A stretch of DNA of 41,021 bases from Collinsella bouchesdurhonensis. GTDB taxonomy: Bacteria; Actinomycetota; Coriobacteriia; Coriobacteriales; Coriobacteriaceae. The DNA lies in contig NZ_LT699742.1 of the NCBI RefSeq assembly GCF_900155365.1, positions 229,975 through 270,995 on the forward strand, given 5' to 3'. Positions within the stretch are counted from its first letter, which is position 1. Each line of letters starts with the position of its first letter. Shown here one piece after another: positions 23,322-32,234 of the stretch. The translations under genes and the position numbers were made by a program. The notes below the pieces were generated by a model, which saw only the letters and a list, made by a program, of their open reading frames with translations, was not told where the DNA came from and ran no database searches.

Positions 23322-23362
23322 AAATGCGCCATCTACCTCTACGGTGGGTGGCGCATTTTTTG
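23322..23362 (+). terminator. Terminator after LPXTG protein gene
   Basis: AAATGCGCCA (23322-23331) and TGGCGCATTT (23349-23358) form a 10-bp perfect stem followed by TTTTG. It lies between two convergent genes and may work weakly in both directions. Confidence 0.85.
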
Positions 23363-23380
23363 TTGTGCGCCCCACGCGAC

Positions 23381-24178
23381 TTACGCCGCGCGGCTGGCTC
23401 CGGTGACGTAGTCGATAACGACGCCCGGCTGGTTGTTGTAGCAATAGACGTTGAAGTTCAGGCCGGCTCCATCGTCCTCGAGCGAGTAGGCTTCCATATG
23501 GACACCGCGTGCAACGAGCTCACCCTCTTCGAAAAGTGGGGTTACGCGGTAAAGCACGTGGTTATGCGTCCGTTCAATGTAGCGTACGGTTTGCTCTTCG
23601 AGCGGTTCCATGCCGTCGACATTCATGGCTCGTGTTCCGGTGATGAGGTTGCATTCGTTGTCATTTTCTCCGCAAAGGGAGAAGGCGATCAAGTGGCAGC
23701 GGTTGTAGAGAGCGCCTTCGTCGATAAACTCGTAGCTGCGCTGATCCCACCCACTGGGGTACACATGCGAGATGCTCCCGCGCGGTTGGGTGGGTAGCGT
23801 TTCTTGTCCCAGGCAGGTGAGGGCGGCTCCGCAGCGGCCGAGGTAATCGAGCCGAGAGAACTCGGTGAAAGCACCGGATTGTGCCCGGGAGATTTCCTCC
23901 AAGGTAAAAGCGGGCGCCCCTTGCGGATGTGCCGTGTCCGCATTGATATAGACGGTGGCGCTGCCGCTGTAGGCAGGAATATCTCCCAGGGTCGAAACCG
24001 AGGCGGCATTGGAGAAGCGTTGGGTTAGCGCACCCGGAAGAAGCTGGGCAAGCTGGGCGCATCCGCCAAAAGATCCGACGCCGCCGGTGGCAATCGCAAT
24101 GACGAGAGTGACGATAATCGCAGACAGGCGCAGCGTCGTATTGTTTTTGCGGCTGCTACGTCGCGGACGATACCCCAT
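23381..24178 (-). CDS. Exported DNA/RNA non-specific endonuclease (EndA/NucA-like)
   Basis: This 265-aa protein is of the DNA-entry-nuclease type. A basic N terminus (RPRRSSRKN) and one hydrophobic segment at about 17-38 indicate a membrane anchor or signal peptide with the enzyme outside. The core resembles the beta-beta-alpha-metal nucleases: YNRCHLIAFSLCGENDNECN, where the His is the expected general base (families usually have DRGH or NRGH; here Cys replaces Gly), followed by LITGTRAMNVDGMEPLEEQT with the metal-ligand Asn. AAGGAGGAG precedes the start. It lies 47 bp after larE on the same strand and may be co-transcribed. Likely roles are nutrient nucleic-acid degradation or DNA uptake. 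Confidence 0.82.
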   Translation of the reverse strand: MGYRPRRSSRKNNTTLRLSAIIVTLVIAIATGGVGSFGGCAQLAQLLPGALTQRFSNAASVSTLGDIPAYSGSATVYINADTAHPQGAPAFTLEEISRAQSGAFTEFSRLDYLGRCGAALTCLGQETLPTQPRGSISHVYPSGWDQRSYEFIDEGALYNRCHLIAFSLCGENDNECNLITGTRAMNVDGMEPLEEQTVRYIERTHNHVLYRVTPLFEEGELVARGVHMEAYSLEDDGAGLNFNVYCYNNQPGVVIDYVTGASRAA

Positions 24179-24225
24179 ATAGCTCCTCCTTACGGCATAG
24201 TACCAACTTGCCGAGACATGGCTCG

Positions 24226-25041
24226 CTAGCCGTTCATGCCGCCGTGGATATAGGGGACGACTACGGGGTCAATGTTCTTTGCGCCAAAGCCGTAAAAAGC
24301 ATCGATGGCTTCTTGGGGGAGGCTCGCATTGCCTGCTTGCTGCTCAAAGCGGCGGAGGTCGGCGGGTGCGGCCTGGACTTGCAGCTCGCCAGCGATCAGG
24401 CGCGCGCGAATCTGACGAAATCCTTGGGCGTGCAGCCAGTCCTCGCATGCGCGGATAAGGTGCAGCTTCTCGTGCGTGAGCGGCTCCTCGCAGGGAACGC
24501 GCGTGGCAAGGCAGGCGCCTGCGGGCATGTTCCAGACGCCGTAGCCCCATTCGCGCAGCAGCGCACGCTCTTCGTCTTTGCGCCAACCGCACTCCAAGAG
24601 GGGCGAACGCACACCGAGCTCCTTGCAGGCCCGCATGCCCGGGCGATAGTCGGTCGCGTCGTCGGCATTGTTGCCATCCACCACGGTATCGGCGCCATGT
24701 TCGCGCGCCGCTTGGATAATCGCTTCGAATGCGACGTGCTTGCAGTGGTAACAGCGATTGCGCGGATTGGCGGCGACGTTAGGGTTGTCGAGGGGGTCGA
24801 TGCGCAGCTCGAGGACGGGAATGCCAAAACTCAATGTGTTCGCTTCAAACGATGCTTGCTCCGGCGTGGCAATCAACGGGGTGGTGAGATGGATGAGCAT
24901 GCTTGCCTGCGGCAGCTCACGTGAGCAGACGGCTGCCAGAAAGGTGCTGTCCACGCCACCCGAGAATCCCACCGCAATGGTTCCCAGAGTGCGCAGGTGC
25001 TCTACGAGTGCCACGAGCTTTTCTTGCTGTTTTTGGTTCAT
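24226..25041 (-). CDS. larE: ATP-dependent sacrificial sulfur transferase LarE
   Basis: LarE adds sulfur to the pyridinium dicarboxylate precursor of the nickel-pincer nucleotide cofactor of lactate racemase. The 271-aa product has the PP-loop SGGVDST (27-33), NRCYHCK (Cys97, Cys100), DGNNADD, and PAGACLATR with Cys177. Cys177 matches the sacrificial Cys176 of the Lactobacillus plantarum enzyme. The additional Cys pair could mark the iron-sulfur cluster variety, which recycles sulfur catalytically; this is an inference. The start at 25041 has only a weak upstream purine tract. The other nickel-pincer genes (larA, larB, larC) are not in the window, so this copy is separated from them or serves another racemase-like enzyme. 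Confidence 0.88.
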   Translation of the reverse strand: MNQKQQEKLVALVEHLRTLGTIAVGFSGGVDSTFLAAVCSRELPQASMLIHLTTPLIATPEQASFEANTLSFGIPVLELRIDPLDNPNVAANPRNRCYHCKHVAFEAIIQAAREHGADTVVDGNNADDATDYRPGMRACKELGVRSPLLECGWRKDEERALLREWGYGVWNMPAGACLATRVPCEEPLTHEKLHLIRACEDWLHAQGFRQIRARLIAGELQVQAAPADLRRFEQQAGNASLPQEAIDAFYGFGAKNIDPVVVPYIHGGMNG

Positions 25042-25163
25042 GCTTTTGCTTTCGTTATCTCGATGGATGGGGCTATCGTACCCAATGTGGCGCATCGTCT
25101 CTGGCAAAATGGAGAACGGTGGGAACGCAGGCTAAGAGCTTACATTGTATGCGGGGGGAATGC

Positions 25164-25823
25164 ATGATTAAAGCCGTGATTTTTGACATGGATGGAACGC
25201 TTATCGACAGCGAGAGGATCGCCATCATTGCGTGGAACCGCTCGGCAAAACGTTTTGGATTCGAGATTCCCCTGGCGATGCTGCACGGATTTATCGGCAT
25301 GACGCGCGATGCCTGCATGGGTACGCTCACCGAGCACGTGGGCAGCGAACGCATTGCCAACGAGATGTTCGAGGATCATAAGGTGATTGAGGACGAGCTT
25401 TATTCCACGATGCTCGACCTCAAGCCTGGCGCTCGAGAGGTCGTAGAGAATCTTCATGCTCGCGGACTCAAGCTGGCGGTAGCTACGTCCACGCGTACCA
25501 TTCAGGCGCACGAGAAGTTCGATCGCTTTGGGCTTACCCCTTATTTTGATGTGTTCACCTGCGGTGACGAGCTCAATCGCAGCAAGCCCGAGCCGGATAT
25601 CTTCCTGCTTGCCGCCTCGCGCTTGGGCGTTGACCCCGCCAGCTGCGTTGTGGTGGAGGATTCCTTCAACGGCGTGCGCGCGGGCCATGCGGCGGGTATG
25701 CATACCATCATGGTTCCCGATATCAACAATCCGACGAAGGAGATCGCCAAACTCGCGGAGGCTGTGGTTCCAGCCTTGAGCGATGTCGAACCCAAGCTGG
25801 TTGAGCTGGGGCTTTTGGCGTAA
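25164..25823 (+). CDS. HAD family hydrolase (beta-phosphoglucomutase-like)
   Basis: The 219-aa HAD superfamily protein has a helical cap inserted after the first motif. Motif I is DMDGTLIDS (Asp nucleophile and Asp acid/base), motif II is the Thr/Ser in VATSTRT, the motif III lysine is in RSKPEPDIF, and motif IV is VVEDSFNGV. GRPEP-type context and size fit the beta-phosphoglucomutase / phosphoglycolate-phosphatase group. GGGGGAA precedes the ATG. It converges on a LacI regulator 26 bp away, which hints at a sugar-phosphate substrate but does not prove one. Confidence 0.88.
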   Translation: MIKAVIFDMDGTLIDSERIAIIAWNRSAKRFGFEIPLAMLHGFIGMTRDACMGTLTEHVGSERIANEMFEDHKVIEDELYSTMLDLKPGAREVVENLHARGLKLAVATSTRTIQAHEKFDRFGLTPYFDVFTCGDELNRSKPEPDIFLLAASRLGVDPASCVVVEDSFNGVRAGHAAGMHTIMVPDINNPTKEIAKLAEAVVPALSDVEPKLVELGLLA

Positions 25824-25849
25824 ACGAGATCCGCGCCTAGGCCGCGCGC

Positions 25850-26920
25850 CTAGAGATAGAGGCCGAGGTCGAGCTGCGAGGAGTTCTTTTGGTGTTCGGC
25901 GCCGGTGCTCTCGCGTGCCAAGACAAATGGCCTCACCAGATCTTGGCGATGCTCTTTTTCGTGTTTTGCGGCTTGTTCTGGGTCGCTTTTTGCAAGTGCG
26001 ATGCGCTCAACAAGGTGCTTGATGCCGCGCCTGCCAAGCTCGTAGCCAATGGGGGCACAGGTGGTCAGTTCGACGCCGCAGCTCCAGGCAAGCGGATTGC
26101 CATCGCATCCGCATACCAACAGGTCGTTGGGAACGCGCAGTCCTAAGTTTTCGGCGCCCCGCACGGCTCCCGCTGCCAGCATGTCGCTTAAGGCGATGAT
26201 GGCTTGCGGGCGAAGGCTGCTGGGCTGTGCCATGAGGTCGGCTACGGCAGACGCGCCGTCTTCGGGTTTGTTGGCGTCGCCTGTCTCGGTAAAATCAAAT
26301 TCAACATGGGGATAGAGCATCTCGGCAGCATGGATTCCCTTGGCACGGGCACGCAGCTTTTGGGTGGATGGGCACCCGATGATCGCGATGCGCTCGACGC
26401 CAAGGTTTATTAGATGCTCTGCCATCAAGCGTCCCTCGGCGGCGTTGTCTGCGCAGATATAATCTCCGGGGCGTTCGCTCCAAATATCAAGATAGACGGT
26501 GGGGATGGGGTCGTGGTTGGCGATGACGCCCAGCTCTGTTGTGGGGTTTGCCACAAGCATGCCAGACATTTGCGTGCCTGCAAAATAACGTCGATAAGTG
26601 CCGATTCGGGTACAGTCTTGGACGCAGCTGGCGATGAGCAGGTTGTAGCCTTCTTTGGTTGCCTGAGCGGTGGCTCCTGTGGCAATCTGCAGGTAAAGAC
26701 CATGGTTGAGCTGGGGAAGGATGAGGCCAAAGGTGCGACTCGAGCCGCCGGCAAGCACGCGGGCGCTTTGGTTGGGCGCATACCCCAGCTTGTCAACTGC
26801 TTCGGTGACTTGCTGGATTGTTTCGGGGCGCACTTTTTCGGGATGATTGAGAACATTTGAGACGGTTCCCAGCGCAACGCCCGCTTCGCGTGCGACGTCT
26901 CCGATAGTTACATTCGCCAT
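25850..26920 (-). CDS. LacI family transcriptional regulator
   Basis: The 356-aa protein has an N-terminal HTH (VTIGDVAREAGVALGTVSNV) and hinge helix, then a sugar-binding-protein-like effector domain (FGLILPQLNHGLYLQIATG, GMLVANPTTELGVI, IIALSDMLAAGAVRGAENLG). The start at 26920 follows GGGAGA. The 190-bp upstream region shared with glmS contains the near-palindromes TCGTT-ACAA-AACGA (26977-26990) and ATACCA-GT-TGGTAT (27020-27033). These could be sites for this or another regulator. There is no adjacent sugar transporter, so the regulon lies elsewhere. Confidence 0.9.
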   Translation of the reverse strand: MANVTIGDVAREAGVALGTVSNVLNHPEKVRPETIQQVTEAVDKLGYAPNQSARVLAGGSSRTFGLILPQLNHGLYLQIATGATAQATKEGYNLLIASCVQDCTRIGTYRRYFAGTQMSGMLVANPTTELGVIANHDPIPTVYLDIWSERPGDYICADNAAEGRLMAEHLINLGVERIAIIGCPSTQKLRARAKGIHAAEMLYPHVEFDFTETGDANKPEDGASAVADLMAQPSSLRPQAIIALSDMLAAGAVRGAENLGLRVPNDLLVCGCDGNPLAWSCGVELTTCAPIGYELGRRGIKHLVERIALAKSDPEQAAKHEKEHRQDLVRPFVLARESTGAEHQKNSSQLDLGLYL

Positions 26921-26976
26921 CTCATTTCTCCCATTGATGCGTTTCAATTACTGAAGATGATTGTAGCACGGAGATT

Positions 26977-27037
26977 TCGTTACAAAACGATTGCTTCGCT
27001 ATGTGGTATTTAAGAAAGCATACCAGTTGGTATTTAA
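26977..27037. promoter_or_regulatory. Operator-like repeats between LacI regulator and glmS
   Basis: TCGTT-ACAA-AACGA (26977-26990) is an inverted repeat. TGGTATTTAA occurs twice (27004-27013, 27028-27037), and the second copy also forms ATACCA-GT-TGGTAT (27020-27033). TGGTAT half-sites resemble those of amino-sugar GntR regulators (NagR/DasR type), which would suit glmS; this is an inference. Confidence 0.45.
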
Positions 27038-27110
27038 ATTCGAGCACCACTCTGCGTAGAATAGGCAACCAATGTGCGCGGCAAACTCATTTGATCCGAA
27101 AGGTTGCAAT

Positions 27111-28958
27111 ATGTGCGGAATCGTCGGATACACCGGAAGCAGGCAAGTGAGCGATATCCTGTTGAGCGGTCTTGCTCGTCTTGAATATCGCGGTTACGAC
27201 TCGGCGGGAGTGGCGCTAGAGGTGACGGGCGAGGCTGGGTGTGCGCTCGACGTTGTGCGAGAAGTTGGTAAGGTTGCGAGCCTTTCAGAGAAGCTTGGGC
27301 AACACAACGCATTCTCTACCTGCGGTATTGGTCATACTCGCTGGGCAACGCATGGACGGCCGACGGTTGAGAACGCGCATCCGCACGTGAGTTGCGATGG
27401 ACGTATCGCCATTGTCCATAACGGCATTATCGAGAATTTTGCCGAGCTTCGCGAGGAGCTGGGGGCGCGTGGGCACACCTTTAGGAGCGAGACCGATACC
27501 GAGGTATTTGCTCATCTGGTTGAGGAGGGCTATGCCGCCACGCATGATTTGATGGCTGCCGTGCGTGATGCTTGCACGCATGTGGTGGGCGCCTATGGTC
27601 TTGCGGCGGTTTGCGCGGATGAGCCAGACGTTATTGCCGTGGCGCGCAAAGATTCTCCTATTGTGGTGGGCATGGGGCAGGACGGCGCCTACTTGGCATC
27701 CGATATCGTCGCGCTGATCGATGCCACGCGTGACGTTGTAGTGCTTGAGGACGGACAGTTTGCAAAGCTAACCCCTAAGGGTATTGAATTCACCGATGCC
27801 GAGGGTGCGGTTATCACCCCCGCCGTTACGCATGTCGACTGGGATGTCGATATGGCCGAGAAAGGCGGCTATCCCGATTTTATGCTCAAGGAGATATGCG
27901 AGCAGCCGCGTGTCGTACGCGATACGCTTGTTGGACGCCTAGCGCCCACGGGTGAGCTCGATATCGATGAGCTGGGACTTTCGTTTGAGGAGCTCAACCT
28001 GATCGACCGCGTTTACGTGATTGCATGCGGAACGAGCTATCACGCCGGCTTGATTGCTAAAAACCTGATTGAGGGCTGGGCGCGCATTCCCTGCGAGGTC
28101 GAGGCGGCGAGCGAGTTTAGGTATCGCAATCCGATAATCACCCCCACGACGCTCGTGGTTGCGGTGTCGCAGTCGGGCGAGACGGCAGATACCCTGGCGG
28201 CGATTCGCGATGCGCGCATCAAGGGCGGAAAAGTCTTTGGCATCACCAATGTGGTGGGTAGTCCTGTGGCGCGCGAGTCCGACGGCGTGATTTACACCAA
28301 GGCCAATAAAGAGATTGCCGTGGCGTCTACCAAGAGCTTTATTGGGCAGATCGTGAGCCTGTCGCTGCTTTCGCTTTTGTTGGCGCAGGCCAAAGGCAAG
28401 CTCAAAACCGGTCAGGTAAAGATGCTCTTTCATGAGCTGGGCGATACCGCGGCGCAGATCCAGCATATTCTCGATACGCAAGGCCCGGCCATTCATGAGG
28501 CGGCGCTTGCCTGCAAGGATGCGGCTTCTGCCTTGTTTGTGGGCCGCGGCATGGGTACGGCCATTAGCTACGAAGGTGCGCTCAAGCTCAAAGAGGTGAG
28601 CTACCTGCATGCAGAAGCCTACGCGGCCGGCGAGATGAAGCATGGACCCATTGCACTTATCGACCCCGGGTTCCCCGTGATCGCGGTGGCTACCAAAAGT
28701 CCTACGTACGATAAAGTGGTCTCGAACCTCAAGGAGTGCGAGGCCCGCGGGGCCACGATCATCGCGCTTGCAACCGAAGGCGACGAGGACATCGCAAAGA
28801 TCGCAGACCATATCATCTCGATTCCGCCCGTGCGTGACTGCTTTAGCGCCATCACGGCGAGTGTTCCGTTGCAGCTGCTCGCGCGCGAAGTGGCTCTCAT
28901 GCGTGGCTGCAATGTCGACCAGCCGCGCAATCTGGCAAAGAGCGTCACGGTGGAATAG
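27111..28958 (+). CDS. glmS: Glutamine--fructose-6-phosphate aminotransferase (isomerizing) GlmS
   Basis: GlmS makes glucosamine-6-phosphate from fructose-6-phosphate and glutamine, the entry to peptidoglycan and amino-sugar synthesis. The 615-aa product starts MCGIVGYTG: Cys2 becomes the N-terminal nucleophile of the glutaminase domain, which fixes the start at 27111 rather than the upstream in-frame ATG at 27072. HTRWATHGRP and FRSETDTE belong to the glutaminase. Two SIS domains follow with SQSGETADT and STKSFIGQ, and the end CNVDQPRNLAKSVTVE is diagnostic. GAAAGG is the ribosome site. GCAACC (27065-27070) and GGTTGC (27102-27107) could form a stem covering it. No glmS ribozyme is seen. Confidence 0.97.
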   Translation: MCGIVGYTGSRQVSDILLSGLARLEYRGYDSAGVALEVTGEAGCALDVVREVGKVASLSEKLGQHNAFSTCGIGHTRWATHGRPTVENAHPHVSCDGRIAIVHNGIIENFAELREELGARGHTFRSETDTEVFAHLVEEGYAATHDLMAAVRDACTHVVGAYGLAAVCADEPDVIAVARKDSPIVVGMGQDGAYLASDIVALIDATRDVVVLEDGQFAKLTPKGIEFTDAEGAVITPAVTHVDWDVDMAEKGGYPDFMLKEICEQPRVVRDTLVGRLAPTGELDIDELGLSFEELNLIDRVYVIACGTSYHAGLIAKNLIEGWARIPCEVEAASEFRYRNPIITPTTLVVAVSQSGETADTLAAIRDARIKGGKVFGITNVVGSPVARESDGVIYTKANKEIAVASTKSFIGQIVSLSLLSLLLAQAKGKLKTGQVKMLFHELGDTAAQIQHILDTQGPAIHEAALACKDAASALFVGRGMGTAISYEGALKLKEVSYLHAEAYAAGEMKHGPIALIDPGFPVIAVATKSPTYDKVVSNLKECEARGATIIALATEGDEDIAKIADHIISIPPVRDCFSAITASVPLQLLAREVALMRGCNVDQPRNLAKSVTVE

Positions 28959-28994
28959 GGCGTCGATCTTGCGCGCGGCATCGGTATTGCCTCA

Positions 28995-29032
28995 CCGCCG
29001 CTCGTTCTATGGAAATTGGCGGCGGCGCTTTT
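28995..29032 (+). terminator. Probable terminator after glmS
   Basis: CCGCCGC (28995-29001) and GCGGCGG (29019-29025) form a 7-bp stem with a 17-nt loop, then CGCTTTT. The long loop and distance to the T-run make it weak. Confidence 0.4.
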
Positions 29033-29156
29033 GCCCGATGCCGTCCGGGAAACGGCTCATTCCAAAATCGGCGGCGCATATGACTAAAAAGAGCGCTTCA
29101 ATATGCGAAATTAGTCGTACTATAGTCGGGTTAAATCCCTCTTATAGAACGGATGA

Positions 29157-30197
29157 ATGCGTATGGAGTTTCTCACCGATTTCAAAAACAAATGGAAAGG
29201 CGTTTTGTTTTGCCTGGTCGTTGCCGTGCCTGCATGGTTTTTGGGCACGCGACTTGAAGTCGTGGGTGCGCCGGTCTTTGCCATCTTGCTGGGCATGGTG
29301 CTCGCCCTTGTGGTGCCCGAAGGGTCGCGTCAACCGCTTGCGGGCGGCGTGAAGTTCACGTCAAAGAAGATTCTTCAATATGCCGTGATCCTACTGGGCT
29401 TTGGCATGAATCTCTCTGAGATTTTGGCTAAGGGCGCGCAGTCTCTGCCCATTATCGTCATGACCATCTCGACGTCGCTCGTCATTGCATTTGTCCTGTG
29501 CCGTGTCATGCGCGTTCCCTCGAAGATCGCGACGCTTGTGGGCGTAGGCTCCTCCATTTGCGGCGGTTCGGCTATTGCCGCAACGGCTCCGGTTATCGAT
29601 GCGGATGACGAAGAGATCGCCCAGGCCATCTCGGTCATCTTCCTGTTCAACGTTATCGCGGCGCTGATTTTCCCCACGCTCGGCGGCATGTTGGGCCTCA
29701 CGAACGAGGGCTTTGGCCTGTTTGCGGGTACGGCTGTCAACGACACCTCTTCGGTGACGGCGGCGGCAAGCGCCTGGGACAGCATGCATCCGGGTGCCAA
29801 CGTGCTGGAGAGCGCCGCGGTGGTCAAGCTTACGCGCACGCTCGCCATCATCCCCATCACGCTTGTGCTCGCCTTCTGGCAGATGCATAAGGCAAAAAAG
29901 GCGGGCGCAGATGCGGGCAGCACCTTCTCGCTCAAAAAGATCTTCCCGTTCTTTGTGCTGTTCTTTGTTCTTGCAAGTGTAATTACTACTGTGTTTGCGC
30001 TGCCGGCGGCTGTCACGGCGCCGCTCAAGACGCTTTCCAAGTTCTTTATCGTTATGGCTATGGCGGCGGTGGGCTTTAACACCAATATCGTCGATCTGGT
30101 CAAGAAGGGCGGCAAGCCTATCGCGCTCGGCTTTTGCTGCTGGGTTGGCATTGCATGCATGGGCTTAGGGATGCAGCACGTGCTGGGCATCTGGTAG
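29157..30197 (+). CDS. YeiH family putative sulfate/anion exporter
   Basis: The 346-aa polytopic membrane protein belongs to the UPF0324/YeiH family, annotated as a putative sulfate exporter on limited evidence. It has about 10 hydrophobic segments with the family motifs [48 protein letters not shown] and [16 protein letters not shown], and ends near [19 protein letters not shown]. The start may be 29157 or 29163 (MEFLTDF): the ribosome site is poor (ACGGA), and neither is clearly better. A TACTAT / TATAGT box at 29118-29126 is a plausible -10. It forms a single-gene unit with a strong terminator downstream. Confidence 0.88.
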   Translation: MRMEFLTDFKNKWKGVLFCLVVAVPAWFLGTRLEVVGAPVFAILLGMVLALVVPEGSRQPLAGGVKFTSKKILQYAVILLGFGMNLSEILAKGAQSLPIIVMTISTSLVIAFVLCRVMRVPSKIATLVGVGSSICGGSAIAATAPVIDADDEEIAQAISVIFLFNVIAALIFPTLGGMLGLTNEGFGLFAGTAVNDTSSVTAAASAWDSMHPGANVLESAAVVKLTRTLAIIPITLVLAFWQMHKAKKAGADAGSTFSLKKIFPFFVLFFVLASVITTVFALPAAVTAPLKTLSKFFIVMAMAAVGFNTNIVDLVKKGGKPIALGFCCWVGIACMGLGMQHVLGIW

Positions 30198-30285
30198 GGT
30201 TTTTGCTGCAAGTTCCTTGTGGCGCGCCGCCTTTTGGGCGATAGCCGTAGATTGCTTGGGATACCATAAGGGCTGGTCACGTATT

Positions 30286-30331
30286 GCGGCTCGCATCGGG
30301 GCTTTTGGCCTGGGTGCGAGCCGTTTTTTTA
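30286..30331 (+). terminator. Terminator after YeiH gene
   Basis: CGGCTCGCA (30287-30295) and TGCGAGCCG (30315-30323) form a 9-bp perfect stem followed by seven T. It ends 48 nt before the mazG ATG. Confidence 0.9.
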
Positions 30332-30378
30332 TTGTTGCTGTCGTCGCAGGGCCGATGGCGGCGCTTGAGGAGGACGCT

Positions 30379-31245
30379 ATGGGAGAGGCATCGCAGGGAC
30401 AACCGGAGTGCCGCAACGTCGAGACGCTCGTTCAGGCGGGCGATACGTTCCAGGATTTTGTCGATACCATCTGGCGCTTGCGTCAGCCCGACGGCTGCCC
30501 TTGGGATCGTAAACAGACACATGCCTCGATTGCTAAGAACATGATCGAGGAGGCATACGAGGCGGTTGATTGCATCGAGGCGAACGACCCTGTTCATTTG
30601 TGCGAAGAGCTGGGCGATGTTCTCATGCAGGTGGTGCTGCACGCGCAGATCGCGCGCGATGCGGAGGAGTTTTCTATCGACGACGTGGTGCGCGGTGTGA
30701 ACGAGAAGCTCATTCGTCGTCACCCCCATGTGTTTGGCGAGGCGGATGCGAAAAACTCCGATGAGGTGCTGGCTATCTGGGACAAGATCAAGCTCAAGGA
30801 GAAGGCCGCCCGCGATGCTTCTGCCGAGCGTGAAGATGGGCGACCCGAGGGCCTGCTTGACGGCGTGCCTACTTCGCTGCCTGCTTTGATGCAGGCTCAG
30901 AAGGTTTCAAAGAAGGCTGCTGCCGTGGGTTTTGAGTGGGAAAGCGTCGAGGACGTGTGGGATAAGGTTGCCGAGGAGCGCGCCGAGTTCGAGGCCGAGG
31001 AGCCGGGGACGGATGCACGTGCAATGGAGTTTGGCGACCTACTCTTTGCTCTCGTGAACGTGGCGCGCAAAGAGGGGATCGATGCAGAGAGCGCCTTGCG
31101 TGCAAGTACGATGAAGTTCCGTCACCGCTGGGAGCTTATGGAAGGCGCTGCGCTTGATGAGGGCGTTTCGCTCGAGGACCTCTCGGTCAAGGAGCTCAAC
31201 GACATGTGGGAGGGCGCCAAGGCGATCGCGGGGAATGAGAAGTAG
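30379..31245 (+). CDS. mazG: Nucleoside triphosphate pyrophosphohydrolase MazG
   Basis: MazG hydrolyses (d)NTPs to NMP and PPi, cleaning abnormal nucleotides and affecting ppGpp signalling. The 288-aa product has two MazG domains. The first has RLRQPDGCPWDRKQTHASI, EEAYEAVD and EELGDVLMQVVLHA with the metal-binding acidic helices. The second has VAEERAEFEAEE and EFGDLLFALVNVAR. The C terminus FRHRWELMEG and LNDMWEGAK is typical. The start at 30379 follows GAGGAGG; the longer upstream frame crosses the YeiH terminator and is rejected. In many Actinobacteria mazG precedes eno, divIC and ppx; here eno is absent from that position. Confidence 0.95.
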   Translation: MGEASQGQPECRNVETLVQAGDTFQDFVDTIWRLRQPDGCPWDRKQTHASIAKNMIEEAYEAVDCIEANDPVHLCEELGDVLMQVVLHAQIARDAEEFSIDDVVRGVNEKLIRRHPHVFGEADAKNSDEVLAIWDKIKLKEKAARDASAEREDGRPEGLLDGVPTSLPALMQAQKVSKKAAAVGFEWESVEDVWDKVAEERAEFEAEEPGTDARAMEFGDLLFALVNVARKEGIDAESALRASTMKFRHRWELMEGAALDEGVSLEDLSVKELNDMWEGAKAIAGNEK

Positions 31246-31567
31246 CTCCAGGGCTGCTCAACTTTTCCGTGCCGTGATTGCTCGCTGCTTATCCTGAAAG
31301 AACTTTTGAGCTTGTGGGAAATTGCAGGGCGAACAACGCTGTAAGTTGCGGCAAGAAACAGAGCTGCTGCGGCATATTTTGGGAACGTGCTGTTCATCGA
31401 GATTTGCTCCGTTGCTTTGGGGCCGGTTATGCGCCCGTATCCATCTTGTTTTACCGAATAAAGAGCTCCGTTAACCCAATTGCAGGTCAAATATGCTAGA
31501 GCACTCGCTCAAGATTCGGTACCGTTAACCTTTAATGACGCGAACTTTCTCGTGAAAAGGGGAGCGT
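31246..31567. other. Gene-free gap between mazG and TetR regulator
   Basis: In this 322-bp stretch I see no convincing ORF with a ribosome site, no RNA gene and no terminator-like hairpin with a T-run. It is A/T-richer than the genes and presumably contains the TetR promoter. The last bases hold the ribosome site AAAAGGGGAG. Confidence 0.5.
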
Positions 31568-32143
31568 ATGGCAGGCAAACCGGCAATTACCAAAGCGGAG
31601 ATTCTCGATGTCGCCTACGCGCGAGCGCAGCAAGATGGCCTAGGCGGCCTCTCCATTCGTTCGGTTGCGCGCGAATGCGGCGTAGCCGTGGGTACGCTGT
31701 ACAACTATTTTCCCGATAAAGCATCGCTTGTTTCGGCAATCGTTTTGCGTTTCTGGGGCCTTGTTTCAAAAAGTTGCGAAGGCAATTTCGTGTCGGGCGA
31801 AAGCGCACTAGATTGCTGCCGTGCTCTGTTTACCAAACTCAAAGCGCTGCTCTCGGGCTTTCAAATCAATTGGCTACGTGAGATCTCGATGCTCGATGTG
31901 CAAACGCTCGAATTGATCCGTGAAGAGAAGGTGGTCCGCCTCGACGATATCTACGAGGTTATCGAGCGCGCTTTGCTCAACGATCCTCGTATCGATTCTG
32001 GCGTGTTTGAGCACTTGGACAGCCGCAGGATGGCGCGCGTTATCTGGCGTTCTCTTTTCGATTCGCTTCGCTCGGATATCGAGGTGTTCGACGATTTTCT
32101 GGAAGTGCTGTCGCTTGCCCTGTATGGTCCAAGTGACCTGTAA
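31568..32143 (+). CDS. TetR/AcrR family transcriptional regulator
   Basis: The 191-aa one-domain-plus-ligand-domain regulator has an N-terminal TetR HTH at about 11-57: ITKAEILDVAYARAQQDG, then SIRSVARECGVAVGTLYNYF and PDKASLV. This is the classic YxxFxxK-like recognition segment. The C-terminal part is helical and unassigned. AAAAGGGGAG precedes the ATG. No effector gene (efflux pump or enzyme) is adjacent; neighbours are mazG and divIC on the same strand, so its target cannot be inferred from position. Confidence 0.9.
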   Translation: MAGKPAITKAEILDVAYARAQQDGLGGLSIRSVARECGVAVGTLYNYFPDKASLVSAIVLRFWGLVSKSCEGNFVSGESALDCCRALFTKLKALLSGFQINWLREISMLDVQTLELIREEKVVRLDDIYEVIERALLNDPRIDSGVFEHLDSRRMARVIWRSLFDSLRSDIEVFDDFLEVLSLALYGPSDL

Positions 32144-32234
32144 CCTGTCCGCAAGCCCTGCACAACTGCCGCGCGTTCGCGTGGTATAACTAAAACAAAT
32201 CAGCGCATACACACTTCAATCGTACAAGGCGCCC

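Noticed and set aside
23324-24924. Plus-strand frames opposite the nuclease and larE
   Set aside because: They are antisense to recognised genes with full motif sets.
27041-27110. glmS ribozyme
   Set aside because: The leader is too short and lacks the ribozyme core; only a simple stem over the ribosome site is possible.
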